From NCBI GenBank assembly GCA_026003255.1, contig BPGX01000005.1, positions 123,454 to 187,453 on the forward strand: a DNA stretch of 64,000 nt. Direction: 5' to 3'. Under the pieces are notes generated by a model. That model did not search any database and was not told where the DNA came from. It worked only from the letters and a program-made list of their open reading frames with translations. The stretch is from Bacteroidia bacterium. Its GTDB lineage: Bacteria > Bacteroidota > Bacteroidia > B-17B0 > Aurantibacillaceae. The position numbers and the translations under genes were made by a program. Shown here one piece after another: positions 7,211 to 17,615 of this stretch. The stretch's first letter is position 1. Each line of letters opens with the position of its first letter.

Positions 7211-9901
7211 ATGATTGATCAAAAAGACATTCCAAAAGTATTTGAACCTCAAAAAGTTGAATCCAAATGGTACGAACATTGGTTGAACAATCATTACTTC
7301 AATTCACAACCAGACCCAAATAAAAAACCCTACACCATTGTAATGCCTCCCCCTAATGTTACAGGCGTATTGCACATGGGACACATGCTCAATAATACTA
7401 TTCAGGATGTACTCATTCGTCGTAAAAGAATGCAAGGATACAATGCCTGCTGGGTACCTGGTACTGACCACGCCAGCATTGCTACTGAAGCCAAAGTCGT
7501 AAAAATGCTTGCCGAAAAAGGTATCAAAAAATCAGATTTAAACAGAGAAGAATTTCTAAAATACGCCTGGGAATGGAAAGAAAAATATGGCGGTATCATT
7601 TTAGAACAACTCAAAAAATTAGGTGCATCTTGTGACTGGAAACGTACTACCTTTACAATGGATGAAAAGTACAGCGATTCGGTCCTGAATGCATTTATTG
7701 ATCTTTATCGCAAAGGATACATTTATCGTGGATATAGAATGATTAATTGGGATCCTGTTGGACTTACGGCTTTGAGTGATGAAGAGGTTATATACAAAGA
7801 AAGCAATAGTCAATTGGTTTTCGTAAAATACTTTCTGGAAGATAATTCAGGACACATCACTATTGCTACTACTCGTCCAGAAACCATCATGGCAGACGTT
7901 GCAGTATGCGTACATCCGGATGATCAAAGATACAAACATCTGATAGGGAAAAAAGTTATAGTACCTATTGTAAACCGCATAGTGCCTATTATTGCTGATA
8001 CTTATATAGATCCAACTTTTGGTACAGGTGCCTTAAAAGTAACACCAGCACATGACATCGCCGATTATGAATTAGGTGTTAAACATCAATTGCCCATTAT
8101 TATAGGATTAACACCAGATGGTAAAATTAGCAAAGAAATCATTGATTCCCCAAGATCCAAATATGCTGATCAATACATAGGTTTAGATAGATTTGTTTGT
8201 AGAAAAAAGATTATTAAAGACCTTGAAGAACTTGGATTAATCCAAAAAATTGAAACAATTAAAAATAAAGTAGGACATAGTGAACGCACCGATGCCGTAG
8301 TAGAGCCCTATTTGAGTTATCAATGGTTTGTCAAAATGAATGATATTAGCAAAGCTGCATTAGATGCTGTTTTGAAAGGAGATGTAAAACTCATTCCAGA
8401 CAAATTTATCAATACATACAAACACTGGATGGAGAATGTAAAAGATTGGTGCATAAGTCGCCAATTGTGGTGGGGACATCGCATTCCTGCATGGTACAAT
8501 GAAAACAACGATATTGCTGTTTGTAAAACTAAAGAAGAAGCTATTGAATTTTTTCAAAAGAATAATTTAAGTACTAACAATGTTCGTCAGGACGAAGATG
8601 TGTTGGATACATGGTTTTCATCCTGGTTGTGGCCTATTTCGGTTTTTGACCCAACTGTTGTTGGTTCTGATAAAAAAGAATTTAACGATGACTTCAAATA
8701 TTATTACCCAACCAATGATTTAGTAACGGCTCCTGAAATTTTATTTTTCTGGGTTGCAAGAATGATTATTGCGGGCTATTTATGGGGAAATAATAAACCA
8801 TTTACAAATGTTTATCTCACAGGTATAGTGCGAGATAAGTTGGGTAGAAAAATGAGTAAAAGTTTAGGGAATAGTCCTGACCCATTGGATTTAATTGAAA
8901 AATATGGTGCTGATGCAGTGAGAGTAGGAATGTTATTTTCATCACCAGCTGGAAATGATTTACTATTTGATGAAGAATATTGTGTACAGGGAAGAAATTT
9001 TGCGAACAAAATTTGGAATGCATTTCGTTTAATTCATCAATTACAACAAAGAACTTCAACTGAACAAAATATTCATAATTATCAATCACAAGCAATTGAA
9101 TTATTTGAAAATTATTTTTACAAACAATTAGATACTATTAACGATGCTTTTGAAAAATTCCGCTTAAACGATGCATTGATGCTTACCTATAAGCTCATCT
9201 GGGATGATTTTTGTTCATGGTATTTGGAAGCCATTAAACCTAATGATATAAACGAAAAAATTAATTCAAATGTTATTCAAAAAACAATTGAATTATTTGA
9301 AAATATCTTGAAAATACTACATCCATGGATGCCTTTTGTTAGTGAAGAAATCTGGCATTTATTGAAAAATAGAAAAGATAAAGAAGATTTAATTATTCAA
9401 AGCTGGCCTGAAACTCAAAAATACAATTTGCAATTAGTGGAATTATACGAAGATTTAAAGAACATTGTTACTCAAATTCGTGAAGTGCGTGCCAGAGTTC
9501 AAATATCCCCCAAAGAAAAATTAAACTGGACAGAAAATATTTCATATAAGCATGACAATTGGATTGAAAAACTTGCTCATCTAAATACTAAACAAATTTC
9601 AGAAAATACAAGTGGTAAATTAATTGTTCATCCTTCCAGAAAAATTTACCTAAACATTGAAGAAAAAATTTCAGGATTAAATATTGAAACTATTGAAACA
9701 GAAATAAAAAAACTTTCAAAAGAATTAGAGTATTTACAGGGCTTTTTAGAAAGTGTTCAAAAAAAATTATCCAATGAAAAATTTATTCAAAATGCAAAAT
9801 CCGAATTGGTTGAAAAAGAAAGACAAAAGGAAAAAGATACTTTACAAAAAATTGAAGCTATTAGAGATCAATTACAAAAATTAAAAACACAAGCATTGTA
9901 A
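7211..9901 (+). CDS. valS: Valyl-tRNA synthetase
   Basis: 896 residues, full length for the bacterial enzyme. It charges tRNA-Val in the cytosol. The class I signature is visible: PPPNVTGVLHMGHM near residue 47 (HIGH motif as HMGH) and KMSKSLGNSPDP near residue 548. Between them is the CP1 editing domain with TTRPETIMADVAV and the GTGALKVTPAHD motif that hydrolyses mischarged threonine. The anticodon-binding helical domain follows, and a C-terminal coiled-coil arm (from about residue 820, rich in Lys/Glu/Leu) completes it. Single gene under its own -7 element; divergent from the DUF1573 gene. Confidence 0.98.
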   Translation: MIDQKDIPKVFEPQKVESKWYEHWLNNHYFNSQPDPNKKPYTIVMPPPNVTGVLHMGHMLNNTIQDVLIRRKRMQGYNACWVPGTDHASIATEAKVVKMLAEKGIKKSDLNREEFLKYAWEWKEKYGGIILEQLKKLGASCDWKRTTFTMDEKYSDSVLNAFIDLYRKGYIYRGYRMINWDPVGLTALSDEEVIYKESNSQLVFVKYFLEDNSGHITIATTRPETIMADVAVCVHPDDQRYKHLIGKKVIVPIVNRIVPIIADTYIDPTFGTGALKVTPAHDIADYELGVKHQLPIIIGLTPDGKISKEIIDSPRSKYADQYIGLDRFVCRKKIIKDLEELGLIQKIETIKNKVGHSERTDAVVEPYLSYQWFVKMNDISKAALDAVLKGDVKLIPDKFINTYKHWMENVKDWCISRQLWWGHRIPAWYNENNDIAVCKTKEEAIEFFQKNNLSTNNVRQDEDVLDTWFSSWLWPISVFDPTVVGSDKKEFNDDFKYYYPTNDLVTAPEILFFWVARMIIAGYLWGNNKPFTNVYLTGIVRDKLGRKMSKSLGNSPDPLDLIEKYGADAVRVGMLFSSPAGNDLLFDEEYCVQGRNFANKIWNAFRLIHQLQQRTSTEQNIHNYQSQAIELFENYFYKQLDTINDAFEKFRLNDALMLTYKLIWDDFCSWYLEAIKPNDINEKINSNVIQKTIELFENILKILHPWMPFVSEEIWHLLKNRKDKEDLIIQSWPETQKYNLQLVELYEDLKNIVTQIREVRARVQISPKEKLNWTENISYKHDNWIEKLAHLNTKQISENTSGKLIVHPSRKIYLNIEEKISGLNIETIETEIKKLSKELEYLQGFLESVQKKLSNEKFIQNAKSELVEKERQKEKDTLQKIEAIRDQLQKLKTQAL

Positions 9902-9947
9902 ATATCCATACTAAAATTAGTATTATTGTGCTCCAAAAAATTTTGAT

Positions 9948-10670
9948 ATGATAAATAAAGTTGTCAAAAATGCTGATGAAGCTATCAAAGATATACAAGA
10001 TGGTGCAACATTGATGGTTGGTGGTTTTGGATTGTGTGGTATTCCTGAAAACTTAATTGCAGCACTGGTCAGAAAAGGCGTAAAAAATTTAACCTGCATC
10101 AGTAACAACGCAGGAGTGGATGATTTCGGACTTGGTTTATTACTTAAAACAAGACAAATAAAAAAGATGATTTCTTCGTATGTAGGTGAAAACGAAGAGT
10201 TTGAAAGACAAATGTTGAGTGGAGAATTAGAAGTAGAACTTATTCCGCAAGGCACACTTGCAACTCGTTGCTTGGCCGCTGGCTATGGTATTCCCGCATT
10301 GTATTTACCAGCAGGCGTTGGAACAGAAGTAGCCAAAGGTAAAGAAGTACGAACATTCACATTTAACGGACAGGAAAAAGAATATCTTTTAGAATACGCA
10401 TTTGAAGCCGATTTCGCACTGGTTAAAGCATGGAAAGGAGATACAGCCGGAAATTTAATCTACCGTTCTACTGCCAGAAATTTTAACCCTTTGATGGCAA
10501 TGGCTGGAAAAATAACAATTGCAGAAGTAGAAATTCTTGTGCCCGCAGGTGAATTAGACCCTGACCAAATACACACACCAGGTATTTTTGTCAACAGAAT
10601 TTTTCAAGGTGAAAAATACGAGAAAAGAATTGAACAAAGAACCGTTAGAAAATGTAATGAAAATAAGTAA
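9948..10670 (+). CDS. scoA: 3-oxoacid/succinyl-CoA CoA-transferase subunit A
   Basis: 240 residues matching subunit A of the class I CoA transferases that move CoA between succinyl-CoA and acetoacetate. Seen: [19 protein letters not shown] near residues 20-40 (the glycine-rich CoA site), [16 protein letters not shown], the [15 protein letters not shown] region, and the typical end [10 protein letters not shown]...RIEQRTVRK. The catalytic glutamate lies in subunit B, which normally follows directly. Here the next gene is convergent and unrelated, so subunit B is not adjacent. A short inverted repeat (ATACTAA/TTAGTAT, 9908-9923) precedes the start. Confidence 0.93.
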   Translation: MINKVVKNADEAIKDIQDGATLMVGGFGLCGIPENLIAALVRKGVKNLTCISNNAGVDDFGLGLLLKTRQIKKMISSYVGENEEFERQMLSGELEVELIPQGTLATRCLAAGYGIPALYLPAGVGTEVAKGKEVRTFTFNGQEKEYLLEYAFEADFALVKAWKGDTAGNLIYRSTARNFNPLMAMAGKITIAEVEILVPAGELDPDQIHTPGIFVNRIFQGEKYEKRIEQRTVRKCNENK

Positions 10671-10682
10671 AGAACTTCCTAA

Positions 10683-11606
10683 TTATTTTGGTTGATACAA
10701 AGGCTTTTGTTTTTTGGGATCGGGCTTTTTGGATGGACTGTAGCTATCGTCTGGATTGCGCATATCAATATCTTCTACTAATTTCCATTTATCTTTATCT
10801 TTTACAAAAGCATCAAAACTTCCATCAGGTCCATAAAATTGATATTGATTTTTTAAGTATGGGTCATCAGAATCAGGCGATAAATGGCTGAAAACAATAG
10901 CATTCTTTTTGGGTTCATATCGTAAGGTCATTACTACATCTGAACTATATTGAAACATAATTCGTTTAGGATTTTTCTTAGGCATTTTAAACACATCTTT
11001 GCCAAATATCGGTGTGCCATCTTTTTTGAAATACAATACATCAATAAATTTTCGTTGAATTAATTTTTCATTCCCATCCCACCCTAATAAAATCCAATAA
11101 TCTATTCCTTCAATAATTTGATAATACAACATTCCAAACCATTTATCGGGCTTGCCTACATAAGTTTCAGGACTATTTTTAAGAGTGTTTGATACATCTA
11201 TTAAAGTATGTAAACGATATGTTACACTTTCATTTTTTTTTTCTTTAAACCAATGTTGAATAAATCCAAAATACAAATGAGTTCCATCGTTTTTAGGTAC
11301 GTTCCAGGTAATGATGCGAAATGTTTTATCTTTATTCATTAAAAATGACACATCCTTTTTCAAACTATCAAAGGGATATTGAAAGGATTCAGGATATTGA
11401 AAAATCTCTTTAAATAACTGAAAAAATACTTTATTTGAATCTAATCGTTGTTGTTCATTTTTGGATTTAAAAGCATATTCAGCCAAATGCTTTAAGCGCA
11501 TTTCCAATGTTTGTATTTTATGATAAATACTATCATTGGGAACTTTTGCAATTACTAATTGCACATATAAACTAAATATTATTTTTATCCAATAACGTAG
11601 CATCAT
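10683..11606 (-). CDS. Conserved exported hypothetical protein
   Basis: 307 residues with a hydrophobic N-terminus (MMLRYWIKIIFSLYVQLVIA) that may be a signal peptide. The mature protein is rich in aromatic residues and carries recognisable blocks: FRIITWNVPKNDGTHLYFGFIQ, WFGMLYYQIIEG, WILLGWDGNEKLIQRK and RIMFQYSSDVVMTLRYEPK. Uncharacterised Bacteroidota proteins of this plan exist, but I do not recognise a function. The start overlaps the stop of the upstream glycosyltransferase gene by 4 bases (ATGA), so the two are translationally coupled. Confidence 0.75.
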   Translation of the reverse strand: MMLRYWIKIIFSLYVQLVIAKVPNDSIYHKIQTLEMRLKHLAEYAFKSKNEQQRLDSNKVFFQLFKEIFQYPESFQYPFDSLKKDVSFLMNKDKTFRIITWNVPKNDGTHLYFGFIQHWFKEKKNESVTYRLHTLIDVSNTLKNSPETYVGKPDKWFGMLYYQIIEGIDYWILLGWDGNEKLIQRKFIDVLYFKKDGTPIFGKDVFKMPKKNPKRIMFQYSSDVVMTLRYEPKKNAIVFSHLSPDSDDPYLKNQYQFYGPDGSFDAFVKDKDKWKLVEDIDMRNPDDSYSPSKKPDPKKQKPLYQPK

Positions 11607-12739
11607 TTTTTAATATCTTGAGTAAACTTTACAATTTTTTCTACAAATGTATTCCATGAAAATTCTTTCTTAAATGATAAAATGTTTTTTTCAATCTCAT
11701 GTAAATTTGTTTCCATAAGGAAATTCATTATCGCTAAAGAAAGTGACTCCGATGTGGGTTCACACAGCCAACCTGTTTTTTTATCTAAAATAATTTCTCT
11801 TAATCCGCCTACATTTGTAGAAATAATTGGCTTGTTGTAAAAATAACTTACCATACTTACACCACTGTTGGTAGCAGATTTGTATGGTTGAACCACAACA
11901 TCACAAGCACTAAAATACAAATTCACTTTTTCATCCGGAATGTAATAATCATGTAAAATAATTTTAGAATCTAAATTTAAGTTGCGTATAATTTGAAGAT
12001 ATTTTTCTTTATCATCGTAAAATTCACCTGCGATCAGCAATACAAAATCTTCTTTCTGCAAATTTATATCTTTCAAAGCATTCAGCAAAATGTCTAATCC
12101 TTTGTACGAACGAATCAATCCAAAGAAAAGTAATATCTTTTTATCTACTGGCAATTGCAATAATTGCCTGGCTTGATGTTTATCAATAATTGGCGGATAA
12201 TTTTCATACAATGGGTGAAAAACTTTTATCTTTGGTTTTTTCGGCACATATTGATTTAGGTCATTCAATACCTTGTCAGACATTGTAATAAAACCATCAC
12301 AACTGGATAGAAAATACTGATTAAAAATTTTATCCCCCACCCTTCTTTCGTGAGGTTCAACATTATCAGTAAGTGCTAAAATTTTTATCTTTTTATCAAG
12401 CAATTTTGCAATTGTCCCAAATGCTGGTGCGAAAAAAGGTAACCAATAACGAAAAATTATAGCATCTGGCTTTTCACGATTAATATATCTTGCTGTATGA
12501 AACCAGGAAAATGGATTAATTGTACTTATTAAGCGAACAATCTTGAAAGGAAAGGTGGGTATTTGTGAAGTATTTTCAAATTGTGAAGTTCCTGGAAACA
12601 AAAGCGATGGATATTGAAGAGTAAAAGAAATAATTTCAGTAGAGATATTATGATGTAATAATGCTGATACAAAATTTTCATTGAATCGTGCCGGACCGCC
12701 TCTATATGGAAATGCAGGACCTATTATGAATATTTTCAT
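11603..12739 (-). CDS. Glycosyltransferase family 4
   Basis: 378 residues with a GT-B fold. The N-terminal domain starts IIGPAFPYRGGPARFNENF (glycine-rich acceptor-side loop). The C-terminal domain has LLFFGLIRSYKGLDILL near residue 205, VLLIAGEFYDD, and the donor-site stretch VVQPYKSATNSGVSM...ISTNVGGLREII near residues 285-320. Members transfer a sugar from a nucleotide-sugar donor to a glycan or lipid in the cytosol. Coupled by a 4-base overlap to the downstream exported protein. Acceptor not shown by context. Confidence 0.93.
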   Translation of the reverse strand: MKIFIIGPAFPYRGGPARFNENFVSALLHHNISTEIISFTLQYPSLLFPGTSQFENTSQIPTFPFKIVRLISTINPFSWFHTARYINREKPDAIIFRYWLPFFAPAFGTIAKLLDKKIKILALTDNVEPHERRVGDKIFNQYFLSSCDGFITMSDKVLNDLNQYVPKKPKIKVFHPLYENYPPIIDKHQARQLLQLPVDKKILLFFGLIRSYKGLDILLNALKDINLQKEDFVLLIAGEFYDDKEKYLQIIRNLNLDSKIILHDYYIPDEKVNLYFSACDVVVQPYKSATNSGVSMVSYFYNKPIISTNVGGLREIILDKKTGWLCEPTSESLSLAIMNFLMETNLHEIEKNILSFKKEFSWNTFVEKIVKFTQDIKK

Positions 12740-12830
12740 AAGTAATTTAAAAAGAGGAACAAAAGTAGGTAAAAAGTAAATACTGAATTTTTAATGTTTT
12801 GTCTTTTAGAATTCTTTTTCAAATTAGTAG

Positions 12831-12870
12831 CTTTTCCTCATCTCCACTTTTTTTGCATTTTTGAACAAAA
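12831..12870 (+). promoter_or_regulatory. Promoter-like block shared with 26692-26732
   Basis: A ~40-base stretch (core CATCTCCACTTTTTTTGCA followed by TTTTTGAACAAAA) is nearly repeated before the acyl-CoA carboxylase gene at 26739. Both end just before an ATG. The TTTTTG core resembles the TAnnTTTG -7 motif. Possibly a duplicated promoter; inferred. Confidence 0.4.
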
Positions 12871-13205
12871 ATGTTTCTTAGTTCATATCAAACGAAGTTA
12901 TTGTTTTTATTTTTCTTATTGTTAACTTTTTGCAAAAAATACTAAGAATTAGTTTACTATCATTGAATAATTCTTTATATCTTCCAATAAACTATAATGA
13001 ACGCACTGATACTTTAACCAATTATAGCGTTAATAAAATTAAGCGTGCTGATAAAAAGATTATTACATATTGCTACATTGATTTTTATGAGATAGAGGAC
13101 ACTACAATCTATTTTTTTTTGACCATAAGATTAAGATTCACGAATATCAGTATTTCTGAATATTCAGATATAGTAGATTCTAATGGTAAAAATACTATCG
13201 TTTAA
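12871..13205 (+). pseudogene. Small lipoprotein gene, frameshifted
   Basis: The ATG at 12871 opens a short frame (MFLSSYQTKLL, then a Phe/Leu-rich stretch ending LTFC-KK) that looks like a lipoprotein signal peptide with its lipobox cysteine, but it stops at 12945. A second frame covering the same A-run continues to 13205 with KILRISLLSLNN... and YCYIDFYEIEDTTI. One more A in the run at 12934-12939 would join them into a ~111-residue lipoprotein. The match of lipobox, promoter-like block and open downstream frame argues for a real gene. Product unknown. It could also be chance in AT-rich sequence. Confidence 0.4.
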
Positions 13206-13207
13206 GT

Positions 13208-14551
13208 TTATCCCTCCTTAAAATTCCACTGCTCTAAAAACTTGGTAGAATAATTGCCTTTTTTGAAATCTTCGTTTTCCATTAACTTTAAGTGAAAAGG
13301 AATGGTGGTTTTAATACCTTCAATGACGTATTCACTCAGTGCTCTGTGCATTTTGGCAATAGCTTCTTCACGCGTTTGAGCGACTGTTATAAGTTTTCCG
13401 ACCATGCTATCGTAATATGGGGGAATTACATATCCGCTGTAAATATGTGAGTCAACTCGCACTCCGTGTCCGCCGGGTGTATGGAGCGTGGTAATTTTTC
13501 CGGGAGATGGACGAAAATCATTGAATGGGTCTTCGGCGTTGATGCGGCATTCAATAGCGTGTAGTTGAGGATAATAATTTTTTCCAGAGATGGGAACACC
13601 AGCGGCTACAAGAATTTGTTCACGAATTAAATCGTAGTTAATAACTTCTTCAGTAATAGGATGTTCTACCTGAATACGAGTATTCATTTCCATGAAATAG
13701 AAATTGCCGTGTTTGTCGACAAGAAACTCAATAGTTCCAACTCCCTCGTAATTGATGGCAGAAGCAATTTTGATAGCGGCTTCGCCCATTTTATCGCGTA
13801 GTTCGGGTGTCATGAATGGTGATGGTGTTTCTTCTACAAGTTTCTGGTGTCTTCTTTGAATGGAACAATCTCTTTCTGAAAGGTGGCAAACTTTACCGTA
13901 TTGGTCTCCGATGATTTGAATTTCAATATGACGAGGTTCTTCAATATATTTTTCCATGTAGACAGCACCATTTCCGAAAGCTGCTTGTGCTTCTGTTGTA
14001 GCAGTATTAAAGGCACTTTCCATTTGTTCTTCATCCCATACGACACGCATTCCTTTTCCGCCGCCACCGGCAGTTGCTTTTAATATAACAGGATAACCAA
14101 TTTCTTTGGCGACACTTTTGGCCTGTTCAACGTTCTCTAAAAGACCTTCTGAACCCGGAATAACAGGTGCACCGGCTTTTTTAGCGGTTTCTTTGGCATT
14201 ATTTTTATCGCCCATGGCGGTAATCATCTCCGGTGATGGGCCGATAAACTTGATTTTATTGAGCTGGCAAATTTCAGAGAAACGGGCATTTTCACTTAAA
14301 AAACCGTAACCCGGGTGAATGGCATCAGCATTTGTAATTTCAGCGGCAGCAATGATGTGAGCAATATTCAGATAACTATCTTTGCTGGCAGGAGGACCAA
14401 TACAAATCGCTTCATCTGCAAATTTTACATGTAGAGAATCTTTATCTGCAGTAGAGTATACAGCAACGGTTTTAATGCCCATTTCATGGCAGGTACGAAT
14501 AACGCGTAAGGCAATTTCGCCTCGATTGGCTATTAATATCTTTTTGAACAT
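13208..14551 (-). CDS. accC: Biotin carboxylase subunit of acetyl-CoA/acyl-CoA carboxylase
   Basis: 447 residues, typical AccC length. It carboxylates biotin on the carrier protein using ATP and bicarbonate. Seen in order: [20 protein letters not shown] (biotin carboxylase N-domain), the [11 protein letters not shown]-grasp loop near residue 163, the IEFQ-like block [24 protein letters not shown], the catalytic [16 protein letters not shown] near residue 285, and the C-terminal [11 protein letters not shown]. It lies downstream of accB on the same strand but is separated by 290 bases holding a dispersed repeat. Confidence 0.97.
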   Translation of the reverse strand: MFKKILIANRGEIALRVIRTCHEMGIKTVAVYSTADKDSLHVKFADEAICIGPPASKDSYLNIAHIIAAAEITNADAIHPGYGFLSENARFSEICQLNKIKFIGPSPEMITAMGDKNNAKETAKKAGAPVIPGSEGLLENVEQAKSVAKEIGYPVILKATAGGGGKGMRVVWDEEQMESAFNTATTEAQAAFGNGAVYMEKYIEEPRHIEIQIIGDQYGKVCHLSERDCSIQRRHQKLVEETPSPFMTPELRDKMGEAAIKIASAINYEGVGTIEFLVDKHGNFYFMEMNTRIQVEHPITEEVINYDLIREQILVAAGVPISGKNYYPQLHAIECRINAEDPFNDFRPSPGKITTLHTPGGHGVRVDSHIYSGYVIPPYYDSMVGKLITVAQTREEAIAKMHRALSEYVIEGIKTTIPFHLKLMENEDFKKGNYSTKFLEQWNFKEG

Positions 14552-14562
14552 AGTTGCAGAGT

Positions 14563-14700
14563 TGAGGTATGAGTTGAGAGTTAAGAGTTATGAGTTATGA
14601 TATTTTTACCACATAGAAACATAGGAGAAATAGAAAACATAGTTTGGAATTCTATGTGTGCTATTTTTAGTTTTATGTGCCTATGTGTTTCATAATGGTT
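14563..14700 (-). repeat. Dispersed intergenic repeat (CATAG / AACTCATAACTC family), copy 1
   Basis: Read on the minus strand, CACATAG-type and CTATGTG-type words are followed by GGTAAAAATATCATAACTC and further AACTC direct repeats that end next to the accC start. The same order recurs at 48284-48357 before ruvA, and the AACTCATAACT part again at about 38318-38365. Non-coding. Confidence 0.6.
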
Positions 14701-14841
14701 TTGAGTTGTGAGCGATGAGTTTATTCAATGTTCACAAGGATACTGGCCTTATTTTCATTTTTTGTATTTCAATATAGTTGGTTAAATAAAAATCTAAAAT
14801 TTATATTTCTGAAAAATAGGATTTCATGTGACTTTAAATCA

Positions 14842-15375
14842 TTAGATATTTGTATCAATCAGGAATAAAGGTTGGTCATATTCAACAGGAGTAGCATTTT
14901 CTACTAAAATTTTCACAACGCGTCCTTTTACATCGCTTTCAATTTCATTAAATAGTTTCATAGCTTCAATAATACAAAGTGGCTGACCTACCTCTACTAT
15001 ATCACCAATGTTTACAAAAGGTGGCTTGTCGGGAGCAGATGAACGATAGAACGTTCCAATCATAGGAGATTTTACAACATGATATTTTTTCTCATCTGCA
15101 ACCTCGTTTGAAGGTTTATTATCAGCAGGTTTGGATTCGGATTTATTGTTGGTTGCTTCTGCTATGGGAGGTGTAGTCGTCGGAACATTAGCAGGTACTA
15201 CCGTAGGAACGACCGGTGGGACACTTTGTACTACAACAGGAGGCGTGCTGGCTTGTAAGGGGGCATTTTTTCCTGTTTTAATAACAATTTTAAATTCTTT
15301 GGTTTCAAGTTCTACTTCACTTACATTACTTTTTGATACAAATTTTATGAGTTCTTGAATTTCATTTAATTTCAT
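14842..15375 (-). CDS. accB: Biotin carboxyl carrier protein
   Basis: 177 residues. The N-terminal ~35 residues ([24 protein letters not shown]) match the AccB start. A Pro/Val/Thr-rich flexible linker follows (~residues 40-90). The C-terminal biotinyl domain has [12 protein letters not shown] and the biotinylation site [11 protein letters not shown], the lysine being modified. It carries carboxybiotin between AccC and the carboxyltransferase in the first step of fatty-acid synthesis. Upstream of accC on the same strand, and downstream of icd. Confidence 0.97.
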   Translation of the reverse strand: MKLNEIQELIKFVSKSNVSEVELETKEFKIVIKTGKNAPLQASTPPVVVQSVPPVVPTVVPANVPTTTPPIAEATNNKSESKPADNKPSNEVADEKKYHVVKSPMIGTFYRSSAPDKPPFVNIGDIVEVGQPLCIIEAMKLFNEIESDVKGRVVKILVENATPVEYDQPLFLIDTNI

Positions 15376-15405
15376 GACTTGAAAATTTTAGGTTAATGGA
15401 TGGTA

Positions 15406-16647
15406 TTAGGCTAATACTACGGATTTCAATTTATTTTGAAGTGTTTTGTCAATGGCATCCATAAATTCTTCGGTATAAAGATAATGTTCACCATGTTTTA
15501 CATTATTACCGTGGATACAAACGGCTAAATCTTTGGTCATTTTACCACTTTCAACAGTTTCTATGCAGGATTGTTCAAGGATTTCACAGAATCTAATGAG
15601 TTCCGGATTGTTATCTAACTTGCCTCTAAATGCTAAACCTCTTGTCCATGCAAAAATAGAAGCAATTGGGTTTGTGGAAGTAGGTTTGCCGGCTTGATAA
15701 TCCCTATAATGACGAGTAACGGTGCCGTGTGCGGCTTCTGCTTCCATAGTTTTGCCATCGGGAGTAATCAGAACAGAAGTCATTAACCCTAATGAGCCAA
15801 ATCCCTGTGCTACCTGGTCGGATTGTACATCTCCATCGTAGTTTTTGCAAGCCCAGATAAATCCGCCTTCCCATTTCAAAGCGGAAGCAACCATATCATC
15901 AATTAGGCGATGTTCGTAAGTAATTCCTGCTTCCTGGAATTTTTCTTTAAATTCTTTTTCATAAATTTCCTGAAAGATGTCTTTGAAACGACCGTCGTAT
16001 TTTTTAAGAATGGTATTTTTGGTTGATAAGTATAAAGGCCATTTTTTCTGGAGCGCCATATTGAAGCAAGCGTAGGCAAAGCCACGAATGGATTCATCGG
16101 TATTATACATACCCATTGCCACGCCAGCACCTTTAAATTTAAATACTTCGTGTTCAATTACTGTACCATCTTCTCCTTCAAATTTGATGGTAAGTTTGCC
16201 TTTTCCGGGAATTACAAAGTCGGTTGCTCTGTATTGGTCACCAAAAGCGTGACGGCCAACAATAATAGGTTTTTTCCAGGTAGACACTAATCTGGGGATG
16301 TTTTTAATCACAATGGGTTCACGAAATACAGTGCCATCAAGGATATTACGAATGGTTCCGTTTGGAGACTTCCACATTTGTTTAAGGTTGAATTCTTTTA
16401 CTCTTGCTTCATCAGGTGTTATAGTCGCACATTTAATTCCAACATTGTATTGTTTAATAGCATTGGCTGCATCAATGGTAACCTGATCATTAGTAGCATC
16501 TCTGTTTTGTATACCTAAGTCAAAATATTTTATATCAAGGTCAAGGTAAGGAAAAATTAATTTTTCTTTTATCATTTTCCAGATAATTCTGGTCATTTCA
16601 TCGCCATCTAATTCTACGACTGGATTTTGAACTTTAATTTTTTTCAT
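15406..16647 (-). CDS. icd: NADP-dependent isocitrate dehydrogenase
   Basis: 413 residues, similar in length and start ([19 protein letters not shown]) to the homodimeric eukaryote-like type II enzyme rather than the E. coli type. It oxidises isocitrate to 2-oxoglutarate with NADP in the TCA cycle. Visible: [19 protein letters not shown] (substrate phosphate-binding region), the catalytic-tyrosine/arginine region [11 protein letters not shown], and the metal-site block [20 protein letters not shown]. Single gene on the minus strand, 30 bases before accB. Confidence 0.96.
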   Translation of the reverse strand: MKKIKVQNPVVELDGDEMTRIIWKMIKEKLIFPYLDLDIKYFDLGIQNRDATNDQVTIDAANAIKQYNVGIKCATITPDEARVKEFNLKQMWKSPNGTIRNILDGTVFREPIVIKNIPRLVSTWKKPIIVGRHAFGDQYRATDFVIPGKGKLTIKFEGEDGTVIEHEVFKFKGAGVAMGMYNTDESIRGFAYACFNMALQKKWPLYLSTKNTILKKYDGRFKDIFQEIYEKEFKEKFQEAGITYEHRLIDDMVASALKWEGGFIWACKNYDGDVQSDQVAQGFGSLGLMTSVLITPDGKTMEAEAAHGTVTRHYRDYQAGKPTSTNPIASIFAWTRGLAFRGKLDNNPELIRFCEILEQSCIETVESGKMTKDLAVCIHGNNVKHGEHYLYTEEFMDAIDKTLQNKLKSVVLA

Positions 16648-16757
16648 AGCTAGCTATTTTTGATGGGTGCAATAATAGTGAATAATTATTTTATGGTAAA
16701 AAAATGTAAAAATGGTTTTAAGAAAGATAATTTTTTGTAATATGTTGTGTTTTAGTG

Positions 16758-16765
16758 TATTTTTG
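16758..16765 (+). promoter_or_regulatory. Bacteroidota -7 element TATTTTTG before usp
   Basis: TATTTTTG fits TAnnTTTG, 20 bases before the universal stress protein ATG. Confidence 0.5.
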
Positions 16766-16785
16766 GCGGATGTAAAACTGTTTTT

Positions 16786-17598
16786 ATGATAAGAAAAATT
16801 TTAGTTGGTATAGATTTTAGTGAGCATAGTAAAAAAACATTGAAATACGCTATTCAATTAGCCAATAAATTTAGTGCTGATATTACTCTTGTTCATTCGT
16901 ATACACTTCCATTGGTAAATTTTGAAACGGGATATATTCCCCCTGTTGAAGATATGCAGAAAGAGGCAGAAGCTGAAATGAATGCTTTGTTAAATCAGTT
17001 TTCTGGATATAGGTTTAATACTATTATTAAGATGGGATTTGCAGCAGAGGTTATTTTGGAAGTGGCAGAAGAACAGGGTTTTGATTTAATTGTAGTTGGT
17101 ATTGTAGGACAAGGTTTTATTAAAGAGAAATTAATTGGAAGTACAGCTTATGATTTATCCAGAGAGAGTAAAATTCCGGTATTGATTATTCCCAAAGATG
17201 CAGAATACTCAGACATTAAGAAAGTAGCGTTTGCTTGTGATTTTCATAAAGATTTATCAAAATCGGATTTGTATTTGAAAGTGATGAATATAGTTCAGTA
17301 TCTTGGAGCAGAATTAGAGGTAGTAAGTGTAGTAGGTTCAGAGAAAGATATAGATGTAAAATTTGCAGAAGATTATTTGTATTTTGAGCAAAAAATGGAA
17401 GGCATTCCACATCAGCATTTTTTTGTTACACATAATAAAGCATCAGAAGGGATTTTAGAATACATTAAAGTTAGAAAATGTGATTGGTTGATTATTTCGC
17501 CGCTAAAGCATACTTTGTTTGAAAGATTATTTAAAGAAAGTGTTACAAAAGAAATTGTGTTTCATAGCCCTGTTCCTGTGTTAACTATACATGAATAA
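16786..17598 (+). CDS. Tandem universal stress protein
   Basis: 270 residues made of two UspA-like domains. The first (1-140) starts IRKILVGIDFSEHSKKTLKYA and ends with the nucleotide-loop type VVGIVGQGFIKEKLIGSTAYDL...PVLIIPK; the second (about 145-270) repeats VAFACDFHKDLSK and ends PVPVLTIHE. The first domain retains a GxxG(9)GS-like phosphate loop; the second looks degenerate (ISPLKHTLFERLFKES). Cytosolic stress protein of uncertain ligand. It is followed after 17 bases by the CPBP protease gene and probably co-transcribed with it. Confidence 0.93.
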   Translation: MIRKILVGIDFSEHSKKTLKYAIQLANKFSADITLVHSYTLPLVNFETGYIPPVEDMQKEAEAEMNALLNQFSGYRFNTIIKMGFAAEVILEVAEEQGFDLIVVGIVGQGFIKEKLIGSTAYDLSRESKIPVLIIPKDAEYSDIKKVAFACDFHKDLSKSDLYLKVMNIVQYLGAELEVVSVVGSEKDIDVKFAEDYLYFEQKMEGIPHQHFFVTHNKASEGILEYIKVRKCDWLIISPLKHTLFERLFKESVTKEIVFHSPVPVLTIHE

Positions 17599-17615
17599 TT
17601 TTAGATACTAAAAAT

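Noticed and set aside
7402..9095. Several 60-90-codon antisense frames inside valS
   Set aside because: They are shadows of a strongly coding plus-strand gene with no starts or domains of their own.
9908..9923. Inverted repeat ATACTAA/TTAGTAT as terminator
   Set aside because: The stem is short, AT-only apart from one pair, and lacks a T-run after it; it could be an operator but nothing supports that.
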